Shown here: piece after piece, positions 43,954 through 52,614 of the stretch
Layout: each line of letters starts with the position of its first letter
How positions within the stretch are numbered: the first letter of the stretch is position 1
Assembly: GCF_009870785.1 (NCBI RefSeq)
Contig: NZ_WTWX01000001.1
Location: 330,065-394,064 of the forward strand
DNA: 64,000 nt
Source of the DNA: Paenibacillus sp. An7
GTDB taxonomy: Bacteria > Bacillota > Bacilli > Paenibacillales > Paenibacillaceae
Reading direction: 5' to 3'
Notes under the pieces: model-generated
What the model was told of the DNA's origin: nothing
What the model saw: the letters and a program-made list of their open reading frames with translations, nothing else
Databases searched by the model: none
Translations under genes and position numbers: made by a program

Positions 43954-45090
43954 CTACTGAATCTTCATTGTATGATCAGAAGCTTCTCCCGTCATGGGTC
44001 CGATATGAAAAGTAAGGGTATCCCCTTTACGTTCGGTAAACCTAATTTGATCTCCAAAAAAAGGAACATCGTTGATCTCCGCATATTCCTGATCTGCTTT
44101 ACCAAGCAATGTTTTGTAAAGTAAAGTCCGCTCACCCGTAGCACGATTAATATAGGTTAGCAATCCTTTTTTATTCGGACGAATAAGAATATACTCTTTG
44201 TCAACCGCTTCTACGAAGTATGTATCATCTTCGCTGCCCAGTTTTTTCAAATTGTATGTTTGAGAAATTTTCCCTGTACCATCTTCAAGTATACGTAATG
44301 TATCTCCATCCGTAAGAATAATTTCCTTCTTATTTACAGAAAGAACTGCATTTTCTTCGAAACGATTGAAATACTTCACATAGCTCTGTCTAATGACAGC
44401 ACCATTCTTAATGACAACCGTAAAAGTCTGCTTATTCAGCATGGGCTCTCCATAATAATCAGAGATATTCAAAATAACGAGACCTTTCGCTGTTTTCGTA
44501 AATTGATACACGGGCTGACTATATATTTCTTTTTTAAAATCATAGAGTTGGTTTTTCTTCCCCTTTGCATTGGTTGTAAAAAGTTTGCCCTCCTGGCTAA
44601 TCTCGTATCGCAATCCACCATAAACGCTGGAATCATTCCCCGAATAGATACCCGTAGCGGACAACTTTTTAGCCAAGCGGTCATATGTCAGTCCTTCTCC
44701 CTGCAGTGCGGATACAAGAAAAGAAGCGGGCAAATATATCTCTTGTCCATTCTTAAAAGGAGCTGCTGACATCGTAATTCCCTTGCCATTAACTACTGCC
44801 TGCTTACTGTTTAGTCTAACAGCTACATTCATGGTGGGACTGAGGACCGTAACTCTTTTCCCTGATTGATCTAATGCAGCGGATAATGAAAGATCCTTAC
44901 TGATCTGCAGAAGCGGCAAATAAGATACCCCTTGCTTGATTACTGCTTTTCCTTCAATAAAACTCCCTGAATCTAATACTAGTTCGTAGGAAGGACTTGA
45001 AGCAGCTGCTCCTTGTACGGGCTGGGATGTGAATAATAGACTTGCTGCAATAACAGCTGTCCCTATCTTAAGAACTTGTGATCTCTTCAT
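43954..45090 (-). CDS. secreted copper-amine-oxidase-N (stalk) domain protein
   Basis: The 378-residue protein has a signal peptide (about 1-31, ending in VQGAAAS). The stalk-type domain follows (about 35-145: SYLPLLQISKDLSLSAAL, AVVNGKGITMSAAPFKNGQE, IYLPASFLVSAL). The C-terminal region (about 150-375) parallels the one in the 15907-17079 protein in length and repeat-like pattern. I start at ATG 45090, where the signal peptide begins, rather than at 45132, which adds an acidic stretch. No catalytic motif is seen; a surface or matrix role is inferred. Confidence 0.8.
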   Translation of the reverse strand: MKRSQVLKIGTAVIAASLLFTSQPVQGAAASSPSYELVLDSGSFIEGKAVIKQGVSYLPLLQISKDLSLSAALDQSGKRVTVLSPTMNVAVRLNSKQAVVNGKGITMSAAPFKNGQEIYLPASFLVSALQGEGLTYDRLAKKLSATGIYSGNDSSVYGGLRYEISQEGKLFTTNAKGKKNQLYDFKKEIYSQPVYQFTKTAKGLVILNISDYYGEPMLNKQTFTVVIKNGAVIRQSYVKYFNRFEENAVLSVNKKEIILTDGDTLRILEDGTGKISQTYNLKKLGSEDDTYFVEAVDKEYILIRPNKKGLLTYINRATGERTLLYKTLLGKADQEYAEINDVPFFGDQIRFTERKGDTLTFHIGPMTGEASDHTMKIQ

Positions 45091-45270
45091 CTCCCCTTCT
45101 CTCCCTTCATTCTCTGTACTGTATTCATGCATAATACATATAACGTTGTTACATGAATTTTGTTTCAGAGGTTGGGAAAATAAAATAGACTATGCATCTT
45201 GTGAATTAAATGCGTAGTCTATTCTTAGGGGCATGATAAGCAATTATGTTAGTCAAATAATTTTCTGTTT

Positions 45271-45939
45271 TTAAACGTTACCTTCCCATTCCTTAAAGAA
45301 TTGATTTAGGTATTGTTCCATAAACTCATGTCTTTTTTCAGCAAGTTCAATTCCATGTTTTGTGTTCATTAAATCCTTGAGCTTTAGAAGTTTCTCATAG
45401 AAATGGTTAATTGCTGTATTTTTGCCTGTACGATACTGTTCTTGTGTCATGTCTTCTCTCGGTTTTATGTCAGGATCATAGATTAAATGTCCTTTCGAAC
45501 CGGCATATACAAAAGCTCTAGCCACAGAAATTGCACCAATTGCATCCAGCCGATCAGCGTCTTGAACAACCTTGCCTTCAAGCGTACGCATAGGCGGATT
45601 ATGCCCGCCATTATAAGACATATTCCCAATAATCTCGAGTACATGCGAGCAATCTTCATCAGATACGTGATGTTCTTTAAGCCATGTGTCTACCTTATCC
45701 ATCCCCGCTTCTTTGGAAGGATTCAGTTTCTCGTCTGCGATATCGTGCAAATAAGCAGCCAGTTTGCAGATATATAGATTCGCTCCTTCTGCGATCGCGA
45801 TTTTCTCTGCTGTCTGAACAACACGGTAGATGTGCCAATAGTCGTGCCCTGTACCTTCTCCGCTAAGTTCTTTCTTTACATATGCTTCCGCTGCTTCAAG
45901 CAGAGCTTCTTCTTGTTGTGTAATTACCTTTTGATTCAT
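45271..45939 (-). CDS. HD domain metal-dependent phosphohydrolase
   Basis: The 222-residue protein has the HD signature: GTGHDYWHIYRVVQTAEKIA, AAYLHDIADEK (the HD pair) and VVQDADRLDAIGAI (third Asp). This is the YedJ/YpgQ-like group, some of which remove phosphate groups from nucleotides. The end (HEFMEQYLNQFFKEWEG) is a helical tail typical of the group. It is alone on its transcript. The substrate is unknown. Confidence 0.92.
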   Translation of the reverse strand: MNQKVITQQEEALLEAAEAYVKKELSGEGTGHDYWHIYRVVQTAEKIAIAEGANLYICKLAAYLHDIADEKLNPSKEAGMDKVDTWLKEHHVSDEDCSHVLEIIGNMSYNGGHNPPMRTLEGKVVQDADRLDAIGAISVARAFVYAGSKGHLIYDPDIKPREDMTQEQYRTGKNTAINHFYEKLLKLKDLMNTKHGIELAEKRHEFMEQYLNQFFKEWEGNV

Positions 45940-46405
45940 ATCCTATCTCCTGCTCTATACAATTATATACAACGATTTGACTGAAGGCTGCGCTGATAAA
46001 TGCTTAAATATCGCTTGTTGCGCTTTATATTCGGCCATATGTAACGAAGACCCTGATTTCAATCAACCCAAGAATAATATAACATTTTGCAGGCGGTATT
46101 TGCTTGTTTATGAATCCATAGTTCTAGAGTGTTCATGACTACAGCTAGAAACAGCATAAAGACATAAACTAGAGAACGGCGGTGAAGCGTAATGAAATCA
46201 CACTTTATTTAGCGGAAGAACATAACGAATTGGAACACTTATTGCATCAGTTGCTGCAGGGTCACCTGGTCTATCTATGTAACTGTAAGTACTTATATTT
46301 ACTTATATGGTGAGTCTTATTCTTCAATAGAAACAAAGAGGCGGAATAATAACAAAGCTGCGTTTCTTACCTAACGGCATCTGAGTTCAATCAGCAGCTA
46401 GATTA
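45940..46405. other. 466-bp region without a confident gene
   Basis: A 43-codon GTG frame at 46182-46313 (+) encodes a Leu/His/Glu-rich start (LAEEHNELEHLLHQLL) behind GGCGGTGA, then an unlikely Tyr/Leu-rich end. It could be a relic of a helical protein gene. No promoter, repeat or RNA gene stands out in the rest. Confidence 0.35.
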
Positions 46406-46894
46406 TTACTTAACGGAGATATAAATATCGACTTGACCATTCATGGGATCGACTGAACGCAGGTCATATAACTCAAAATCAAACTGAAATGCCCGCTCGT
46501 TATATTTAGACCATTCCCATATCTCCTGCCATGTCTCAACAACAACTTCTTGTACCGGACCTATACGGGTCGTAAACACCACATATTTGGACTCAGGAAC
46601 TACCCATTCTTCTAAACCGGAAGGGACAGCGTGTCCTTCTACAATCTCTGTTCCAAGCGCGATTGTATAGCCACCGGTCTCATCTGATTCATACTTCGTA
46701 TATAAGGCAATAATTGATGAATTTGTTTTGTTTGGTATACGTTCTAGTACATTGTTCGCATAAAAATTAGACCAAAGGGAAGGAATAACCCCTTCTCCCT
46801 TGAATTCAGCTTGGTTGTTGGTCTTGGCTGCCATACCCAAGAAACGAAATTCACGATGACGGATGACCTCTCTCTTACTCAGTAGACTTAACAT
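46406..46894 (-). CDS. GyrI-like effector-binding domain protein
   Basis: The 162-residue protein is a stand-alone AraC/GyrI-type effector-binding domain with two repeated alpha/beta halves (FRFLGMAAKTNNQ in the first; KYVVFTTRIGPVQEVVVETW in the second). The acidic FELYDLRSVDPMNGQVDIYI near the end is characteristic. Such proteins bind small hydrophobic molecules, and some hydrolyse or sequester toxins. AGGAGG precedes the ATG. Its specific ligand is unknown. Confidence 0.85.
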   Translation of the reverse strand: MLSLLSKREVIRHREFRFLGMAAKTNNQAEFKGEGVIPSLWSNFYANNVLERIPNKTNSSIIALYTKYESDETGGYTIALGTEIVEGHAVPSGLEEWVVPESKYVVFTTRIGPVQEVVVETWQEIWEWSKYNERAFQFDFELYDLRSVDPMNGQVDIYISVK

Positions 46895-47070
46895 AAATAG
46901 TAGCGCCTCCTAGATTACGGACTGATAGGAAATTTACAGCTCAACAATTCGACTTTCTCATTATAGAACAAATGTTCGCATAATACAAACATCAAATTTT
47001 TGTTCTTACTCTCTTCCCGCATCCCTGAACACTTCCTTTATCTAATTTATTCTATTCAGGTAAATCCATT

Positions 47071-47910
47071 TTATTTTCCAAATAATCTCCGATATTCGGT
47101 TGGCGTCATCCCTTCATGTTCAAGAAACCGACGATTAAAATAACTGGCGCTTGGATATCCTGTTTCGGAAGCGATCTGACCGATTGTTCGTTCTGTATGT
47201 TCCAGCAATGCTTGCTTCGCCATTTGAATACGGCACTGCGTTATAAAATCCATCGGCGTCATTTGCATCGCTTTTTTAAATAATTTACAAAAATAATGAA
47301 CACTAACCCCTGCTTCTTCCGCCCAATCTTCCAAAATAAACGGACTTGCCGCTTCTTTTTGAATTTTAGGAAGCAGTTTCGTAATTCGGTCCGTAGAACG
47401 TCCGGTTCTGCTCTTCGTATGCGCTTCTGCTTGGTGGACAAACTCCGTAATTACGGCATAGGTTAGTGTAGACAGAGTAGTCGGGTTCAGCATTTTATGA
47501 TTCTCCGCTTCGGTAAGCAGGTGAAGATGCGCTTTCTTCCATCCTTCCGGCTGACGGAGCGTCCAGATGCGGTGATCCTGAAACCCGCGTCCAAGCATAT
47601 AGTCCGTTAAACTGCTGCTTCCATAAAAATGTACCCATCTAATATCCCAAGGTTCACTTGTACTACTGTAGTACCTCTGTTCCTGTAAAGGAAAGTACAA
47701 AAAGGCGTCACCTGCTTCGAGTTCGTATACAGCCCCCTCCATCTCCACATAACCTTTGCCAGCTGCTACAAAATGGATGTTAAAATTGTTTAGGGCCCCT
47801 TTTCCACGGGTTACCGAATGTTTCGGGGTATTGCTAAACATGCCGACAGACTCAGGGTAACAAAAAAATTGCTGATCCGTTATCGTAACTAAGTGACTTT
47901 GGCGTTCCAT
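47071..47910 (-). CDS. AraC family transcriptional regulator
   Basis: The 279-residue protein has a cupin-like sensing domain (about 15-150: FNIHFVAAGKGYVEMEG, YELEAGDAFLYFP). The double helix-turn-helix follows (about 180-279: FILEDWAEEAGVSVHYFCKL, IGQIASETGYPSASYFNRRF, then GMTPTEYRRLFGK). It is divergent from the Gfo/Idh/MocA oxidoreductase gene with about 125 bp between starts. It therefore probably controls that sugar-related gene group. Confidence 0.93.
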   Translation of the reverse strand: MERQSHLVTITDQQFFCYPESVGMFSNTPKHSVTRGKGALNNFNIHFVAAGKGYVEMEGAVYELEAGDAFLYFPLQEQRYYSSTSEPWDIRWVHFYGSSSLTDYMLGRGFQDHRIWTLRQPEGWKKAHLHLLTEAENHKMLNPTTLSTLTYAVITEFVHQAEAHTKSRTGRSTDRITKLLPKIQKEAASPFILEDWAEEAGVSVHYFCKLFKKAMQMTPMDFITQCRIQMAKQALLEHTERTIGQIASETGYPSASYFNRRFLEHEGMTPTEYRRLFGK

Positions 47911-48035
47911 CGCTGGTCTCCCTTATAAAGACAATATTGTGTTAATAAACTGCAAAATATTATCATTTTAAATTTGAATAGAATTCAATACAATGACAAT
48001 ATCATGATAATAATATATCAGAAGGTGGTATAAAC

Positions 48036-49034
48036 ATGAATCAAACGTTACGTTGGGGCATTCTTGGAACAGCCAGTATTGCGAAAAGATCGGTAATTCC
48101 AGGGATTCGCGGATCCATCCGAAATGAAGTTGTTGCCATAGCAAGCCGTAATCAAGAAAAAGCAGATGAGGCCGCAAAAGAGTTACATATCGAAAACGCT
48201 TTTGGAAGTTATGAAGCATTACTCGCCAGTGACGATATTGATGCAGTATATATTCCGCTGCCGAATCATCTCCATCTTGAGTGGACTTTACGTGCGGCAG
48301 AAGCCGGTAAACATATTTTATGCGAAAAGCCGATTGCACTGAATGCAGCAGAAGCTGAGAAAATGGTGGATGCATGTCAGAAAGCTGGTGTTCATCTTGC
48401 TGAAGCATTCATGTATCGCCATCATCCTAGGTATCAAATGATTCAAGATGCTATTTCTTCTGGAGAGATTGGAGAGCTGCGCGGAATTCATGCGAACTTT
48501 ACTTTTAATAGTGCCGCGAGCACCGAAAATATTCGCTATCATAAAGATTGGGGCGGCGGTTCGCTCTACGATGTCGGCTGTTATCCGATCAGCGTAGCAA
48601 GACTTCTCATCGGTCAAGAACCGGAAGCGGTAACCGCACAAGCATTGTTCTCAGAGAAGCATGGCGGAGTAGACATGATGACCTCAGGTTTTATTGAATT
48701 CCCGAATTCCATTTCTCTTATCTTTGACTGTGGAATGTGGGCTGCCTTCCGGAATGAAATGGAAGTACTTGGCACAGATGGGGTAATTAAAGTCCCTTCT
48801 GCTTTTGCGAGTGATAAAGACACCGATTCATCCTTCTCAATTACAGGAAAACTCGGTAATCGAGTGGTAGAAGTCCCACGCGTGAATCATTATTCCTTAA
48901 TGGCTGATGATTTTGCTGATGTTGTGCTGGATGGAAGCAAGCCTAAGTTTGATCCACAAGATGCTGTTCTTAACATGAAAGTGTTGGAATCTGCCCTGCG
49001 CTCAGCCGAGCAACGGAAACGAATTGAACTATAG
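48036..49034 (+). CDS. Gfo/Idh/MocA family oxidoreductase
   Basis: The 332-residue NAD(P)-dependent oxidoreductase has the Rossmann start WGILGTASIAKRSVIPGI, the HILCEKPIAL motif carrying the conserved Lys, and EAFMYRHHPRY and GGGSLYDVGCYPISVARLL in the C-terminal domain. The latter pattern is that of dihydrodiol or glucose-fructose dehydrogenase relatives. The next gene (aldo/keto reductase) begins 13 bp later, so both form an operon, probably under the divergent AraC regulator. The sugar substrate is unknown. Confidence 0.93.
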   Translation: MNQTLRWGILGTASIAKRSVIPGIRGSIRNEVVAIASRNQEKADEAAKELHIENAFGSYEALLASDDIDAVYIPLPNHLHLEWTLRAAEAGKHILCEKPIALNAAEAEKMVDACQKAGVHLAEAFMYRHHPRYQMIQDAISSGEIGELRGIHANFTFNSAASTENIRYHKDWGGGSLYDVGCYPISVARLLIGQEPEAVTAQALFSEKHGGVDMMTSGFIEFPNSISLIFDCGMWAAFRNEMEVLGTDGVIKVPSAFASDKDTDSSFSITGKLGNRVVEVPRVNHYSLMADDFADVVLDGSKPKFDPQDAVLNMKVLESALRSAEQRKRIEL

Positions 49035-49047
49035 GGAGGAACCGTCC

Positions 49048-49992
49048 ATGGAAAAAATAACGATCAAAGGTTCTCGCAAACCTGTCTCACGGCTCATTAA
49101 AGGAACGGATTATTTTCGTCATGACAACTATGATCAGGTCGTAACCAACCTTAATGCGTTCCTTGCGATTGGCGGAAATACCATTGACACTGCTCATATT
49201 TATTGCGGAGGACAAAGTGAAGAAGTTATCGGCCGGTATCTGAAAGAAATGAATAATCGTGACGAGATCGTTATTTTTACCAAAGGAGCTCATCCGGATC
49301 GTACGGGAGCAAGAGTTCATAAAGCAGCAATCGACCACGACCTGTCTGTAAGTCTAGAACGGCTTGGAACAGATCATATTGAACTATACGGTCTTCACCG
49401 GGATGATGCATCTATTCCTGTTGAACATATTATTGAAGCGCTCAATGAACATATTGATGCCGGGCGGATCGGGGCTATTGGCGCGTCAAATTGGACGTGG
49501 GAACGAATTCAGGAAGCAAATCACTATGCGGAAATAAACGGGCTGCAAGGCTTTACCTTCAGCAGTCCTAATCTTAGTCTAGCCAAAGCCAAAGAACCTT
49601 TCTGGCACGGCTGTGTCTCCGTTGATGAAGAGACAAGTAGGTTCCATGAACAAACCCAAATTCCTGTACTCTCTTGGTCTTCCCAAGCACGGGGGTTTTT
49701 CACAGGGCGGTATACGCCTGAAATCACAGATAACGAAGATTTGGTGCGTGTATTCTACAATGACGATAACTGGGAACGACTTCACAGAGCCGAGGAGATG
49801 GCTAAGAAAAAAGGAGTCACCGCCATCCAGATTGCTCTTGCCTATGTACTGAATCAAGCTTATCCAACCTGTGCCCTGATCGGTGCTCAGAATCCAGCAG
49901 AACTCGAGTCCTGCCAAAAAGGTGCTGAGATACAGCTTACACGAGAGGAAGTAGAGTGGCTTGATCTCTCCGCGAACTCTATTATTCAATAA
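49048..49992 (+). CDS. aldo/keto reductase family protein
   Basis: The 314-residue TIM-barrel reductase shows the AKR features: NTIDTAHIYCGGQSEEVIGR (Asp and Tyr), VIFTKGAH (Lys), ELYGLHRDD (His) and IGAQNPAELESC near the cofactor site. ATG 49048 follows GGGAGGA; the longer frame overlaps the previous gene. It is cotranscribed with the Gfo/Idh/MocA gene, which suggests joint conversion of a sugar or polyol. Confidence 0.92.
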   Translation: MEKITIKGSRKPVSRLIKGTDYFRHDNYDQVVTNLNAFLAIGGNTIDTAHIYCGGQSEEVIGRYLKEMNNRDEIVIFTKGAHPDRTGARVHKAAIDHDLSVSLERLGTDHIELYGLHRDDASIPVEHIIEALNEHIDAGRIGAIGASNWTWERIQEANHYAEINGLQGFTFSSPNLSLAKAKEPFWHGCVSVDEETSRFHEQTQIPVLSWSSQARGFFTGRYTPEITDNEDLVRVFYNDDNWERLHRAEEMAKKKGVTAIQIALAYVLNQAYPTCALIGAQNPAELESCQKGAEIQLTREEVEWLDLSANSIIQ

Positions 49993-50116
49993 ACTTGTCA
50001 TTCATTAAACTCGTCATTCATTGCTTCTCATGACTGAGTACACTAAACTGAACAATAATTGATATGAAACTGACATTTTTCTACGCATAGCAGCAATCGT
50101 TAAAGGAGAACTTTCG

Positions 50117-50695
50117 ATGAAGACAGAAAAAGAAAAAATGCTCGCAGGGGAACTGTACTTAGCATGGGACGCTGAATTGACACAAGATCGTGAGCAGGCA
50201 AGACGTCTTACAAGAATCTATAATCAATCGACTGAAAATGACCCGGAACATCGGGCCGAGATCATGAGAAAACTACTTGGCACTGTTGGTGAACATTTCT
50301 ATGTTGAACCCACATTCCGCTGTGACTACGGCTATAATATTCATGTAGGTGATCATTTCTATGCTAACTTCGACTGTGTCATTCTTGATGTATGCGAGGT
50401 AAACATAGGCAAATATTGTTTGCTTGGTCCAGGAGTTCATATTTACACAGCAACGCATCCCCTTGATCCTGTATCAAGATGTGACCGCGCTGAAGAATAT
50501 GGCGCCCCCGTTACGATTGGAGACAAAGTATGGATTGGAGGACGCGCCATCATTAACCCGGGCGTTACGATTGGCAACAACGTAGTTGTGGCTTCAGGTT
50601 CAGTTGTAACCAAAGATGTACCGGATAACGTGGTTGTTGGCGGAAATCCAGCACGAATCTTGAAGAAAATTGAGGTAAGTCAAGACGCGATCTAG
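50117..50695 (+). CDS. sugar O-acetyltransferase (maltose/galactoside acetyltransferase-like)
   Basis: The 192-residue protein has the hexapeptide-repeat left-handed helix of the LacA/Maa family. It carries an N-terminal [20 protein letters not shown] helical part, [36 protein letters not shown] (catalytic His) and [19 protein letters not shown]. It transfers acetyl from acetyl-CoA to a sugar hydroxyl. AAAGGAG precedes the ATG. It is about 120 bp after the reductase gene and may share its transcript. Confidence 0.95.
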   Translation: MKTEKEKMLAGELYLAWDAELTQDREQARRLTRIYNQSTENDPEHRAEIMRKLLGTVGEHFYVEPTFRCDYGYNIHVGDHFYANFDCVILDVCEVNIGKYCLLGPGVHIYTATHPLDPVSRCDRAEEYGAPVTIGDKVWIGGRAIINPGVTIGNNVVVASGSVVTKDVPDNVVVGGNPARILKKIEVSQDAI

Positions 50696-50727
50696 CATCT
50701 TTATTTTACCTAGAATAAAATAAAACG

Positions 50728-50763
50728 AAGAAGATCCTTCAATCCATTGAAGGGTCTTCTTCC
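50728..50763. terminator. hairpin between the acetyltransferase gene and crtO
   Basis: GAAGAAGATCCTTCAAT pairs with ATTGAAGGGTCTTCTTC (two non-Watson-Crick positions). It overlaps the crtO stop. No long U tract follows, so terminator strength is uncertain. Confidence 0.5.
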
Positions 50764-51260
50764 ATCTTACCTAGATAAGCAGGGATCGCTTCTCCTCTTC
50801 GCTGCAAGATTCGAACAATACGTGCCCGGTTGTAACGTAAGGACAGAATGCAGGGTACATTAGCGGCTAATGCATACACCACCATCCCCCATGCCACAGC
50901 CGGCATATTCCATAAGAAGAACAACGGTACCGGCAAAATGGATACATAATGGCACCACTCTCCTCTATAGGCCTCTCTTTGGTATATGTGAAGGTATGCG
51001 GTATCACTTTGCTCGATCCGCTGCTTCCTAAAATTCTGTCCTATCCATCCCGCTCCATCGGGCAATCTTTTTTTCCATCGTCTAATGTGCAGAACACGAT
51101 CATAGAATGAAAGTTCATTGCTAGAAGCCGTTAAACTCAGCCCATCAAACCACCGTTCCGGTAGAACAGTGAACACATAGGAAATGCTAAGATGAAGAAT
51201 AAACCATGCCGCAATATCAGCCACTATAGTTATCGGTCCTGACCACTCCCATATTTGCAC
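50739..51260 (-). CDS. crtO: glycosyl-4,4'-diaponeurosporenoate acyltransferase (CrtO-like)
   Basis: The 173-residue membrane protein has four hydrophobic segments and LPDGAGWIGQNFRKQRI, a signature of the staphyloxanthin acyltransferase CrtO. EAYRGEWCHYVSILPVPLFFL also fits. CrtO attaches a fatty acid to the sugar of glycosylated diaponeurosporenoate. The start is GTG at 51260 behind GGGAGGAG. It lies 62 bp downstream of the crtQ-like gene on the same strand. Confidence 0.85.
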   Translation of the reverse strand: MQIWEWSGPITIVADIAAWFILHLSISYVFTVLPERWFDGLSLTASSNELSFYDRVLHIRRWKKRLPDGAGWIGQNFRKQRIEQSDTAYLHIYQREAYRGEWCHYVSILPVPLFFLWNMPAVAWGMVVYALAANVPCILSLRYNRARIVRILQRRGEAIPAYLGKMEEDPSMD

Positions 51261-51322
51261 CTATCTGCTCCTCCCCCGTATGAATCGTTTTTCAGTTAAA
51301 GCTGTACACTGCAATTCAAACA

Positions 51323-52414
51323 CTACAGTTCAATCTCCCGATCTTTCCAATTCACTTTCTTCTTCACAAACGTCATCAACATAGATCGAATAAACAACAT
51401 GAGAAAAAACAGCAGCGGCAATGGATAGCAACTCCACACCCACCAGCGAAAATTCCCTACTCTTCTGAGTAACACGGCTATCTCTAAAGCATAGAGACCA
51501 TAGATAACCATTCCAATCAAAATATCCTCCGTAAAAAAGCGGTCTATTAAAAGAAGGAAGGAAGAAATCATACCCATGATCCAGACGATTACTGGCAGGA
51601 GCCGACGTAACCGGGTAGCAGCTGCCCCGGATGCCATACTTTTACTCCACCCTCGCCATAAAGAGCTCCAGCCCGCAGGATACATTCGAAAATACAAGAC
51701 CGATATTCCTATATAATTTCGCACTTGATACCCTAATCTCGCAAAACATTTCCCAAGTGTATGATGATCGAGGATTTCCCCTTTCACAAGCTCGTGGCCG
51801 CCGCTTTCCTTATACGCATCTCTGCTGCAGACAATACAAGGACCAAACGCGCCTGTGCCATCTTTCCCACTGCCGATGGATGCAGGGATAATGACATTAA
51901 AAAAAGCGGACCACTGTTCATATGGACGCATCATCTGATGATAAGGCTGAACAGACAAGATCCCCTCTGTATAACGAGAAAGCAAGATTTCGATTCCATT
52001 GGGACTCAAAGTGATATCTGCATCCAGAAATATAAAAATATCGCCTTTCGCCACTTTCGCCCCTTTGGCACATGCATGGTTTTTACCAAGCCAGTCCTGC
52101 GGCAGCTCGCCTGGGTCCACTATCGTTGCTCCAAATGAGGTCGCTATTTCTGCTGTTCGATCTACAGAGCCGTCATCTACAACGATAACTTCAGCAGGCA
52201 GAACGGTTTGTTCCTGTATTGAACGTAGTAACGAAGTAAGATTGCCCTCCTCGTTCCGAGCAGGAATAATAATACTCACAGAAGGGAGCTGATCGACTTT
52301 TCTCTTCTCCCCCCTATCACTTTGATTATGTTTTGTTTGCTGAATCAAAGGCTTCATCCCACTTAACATGAGTAAGCCGGAAATCCATCCTGCAATAATC
52401 CATACATAGGTCAC
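51323..52414 (-). CDS. crtQ: 4,4'-diaponeurosporenoate glycosyltransferase (CrtQ-like)
   Basis: The 363-residue family 2 glycosyltransferase has an N-terminal membrane helix, SIIIPARNEEGNLTSLLRSI, VIVVDDGSVDRTAEI and FLDADITLSPNG (metal-binding DAD). KGEILDHHTLGKCFARLGYQ lies in the acceptor region, and two or three C-terminal membrane segments follow. The order crtQ-crtO with a divergent crtP-type gene points to glycosylation of a C30 carotenoid acid. The start is GTG at 52414. Confidence 0.85.
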   Translation of the reverse strand: MTYVWIIAGWISGLLMLSGMKPLIQQTKHNQSDRGEKRKVDQLPSVSIIIPARNEEGNLTSLLRSIQEQTVLPAEVIVVDDGSVDRTAEIATSFGATIVDPGELPQDWLGKNHACAKGAKVAKGDIFIFLDADITLSPNGIEILLSRYTEGILSVQPYHQMMRPYEQWSAFFNVIIPASIGSGKDGTGAFGPCIVCSRDAYKESGGHELVKGEILDHHTLGKCFARLGYQVRNYIGISVLYFRMYPAGWSSLWRGWSKSMASGAAATRLRRLLPVIVWIMGMISSFLLLIDRFFTEDILIGMVIYGLYALEIAVLLRRVGNFRWWVWSCYPLPLLFFLMLFIRSMLMTFVKKKVNWKDREIEL

Positions 52415-52614
52415 TTATAAGACCTCTTTTCTTTTAAGGAGTTGTGAACTTGGTTTAATCTCGTAAAAAAACGGAAAAGATGAATTTAAAAATATATACT
52501 AGCAACATTATGAACCTGAGCTGATGTCATTTATACAATTAACATGCATTTACAGCCTTGTGCATTAATATTAATGAACCAGTTACATGGTGATATAGAA
52601 AGGGTGTAATCCTG

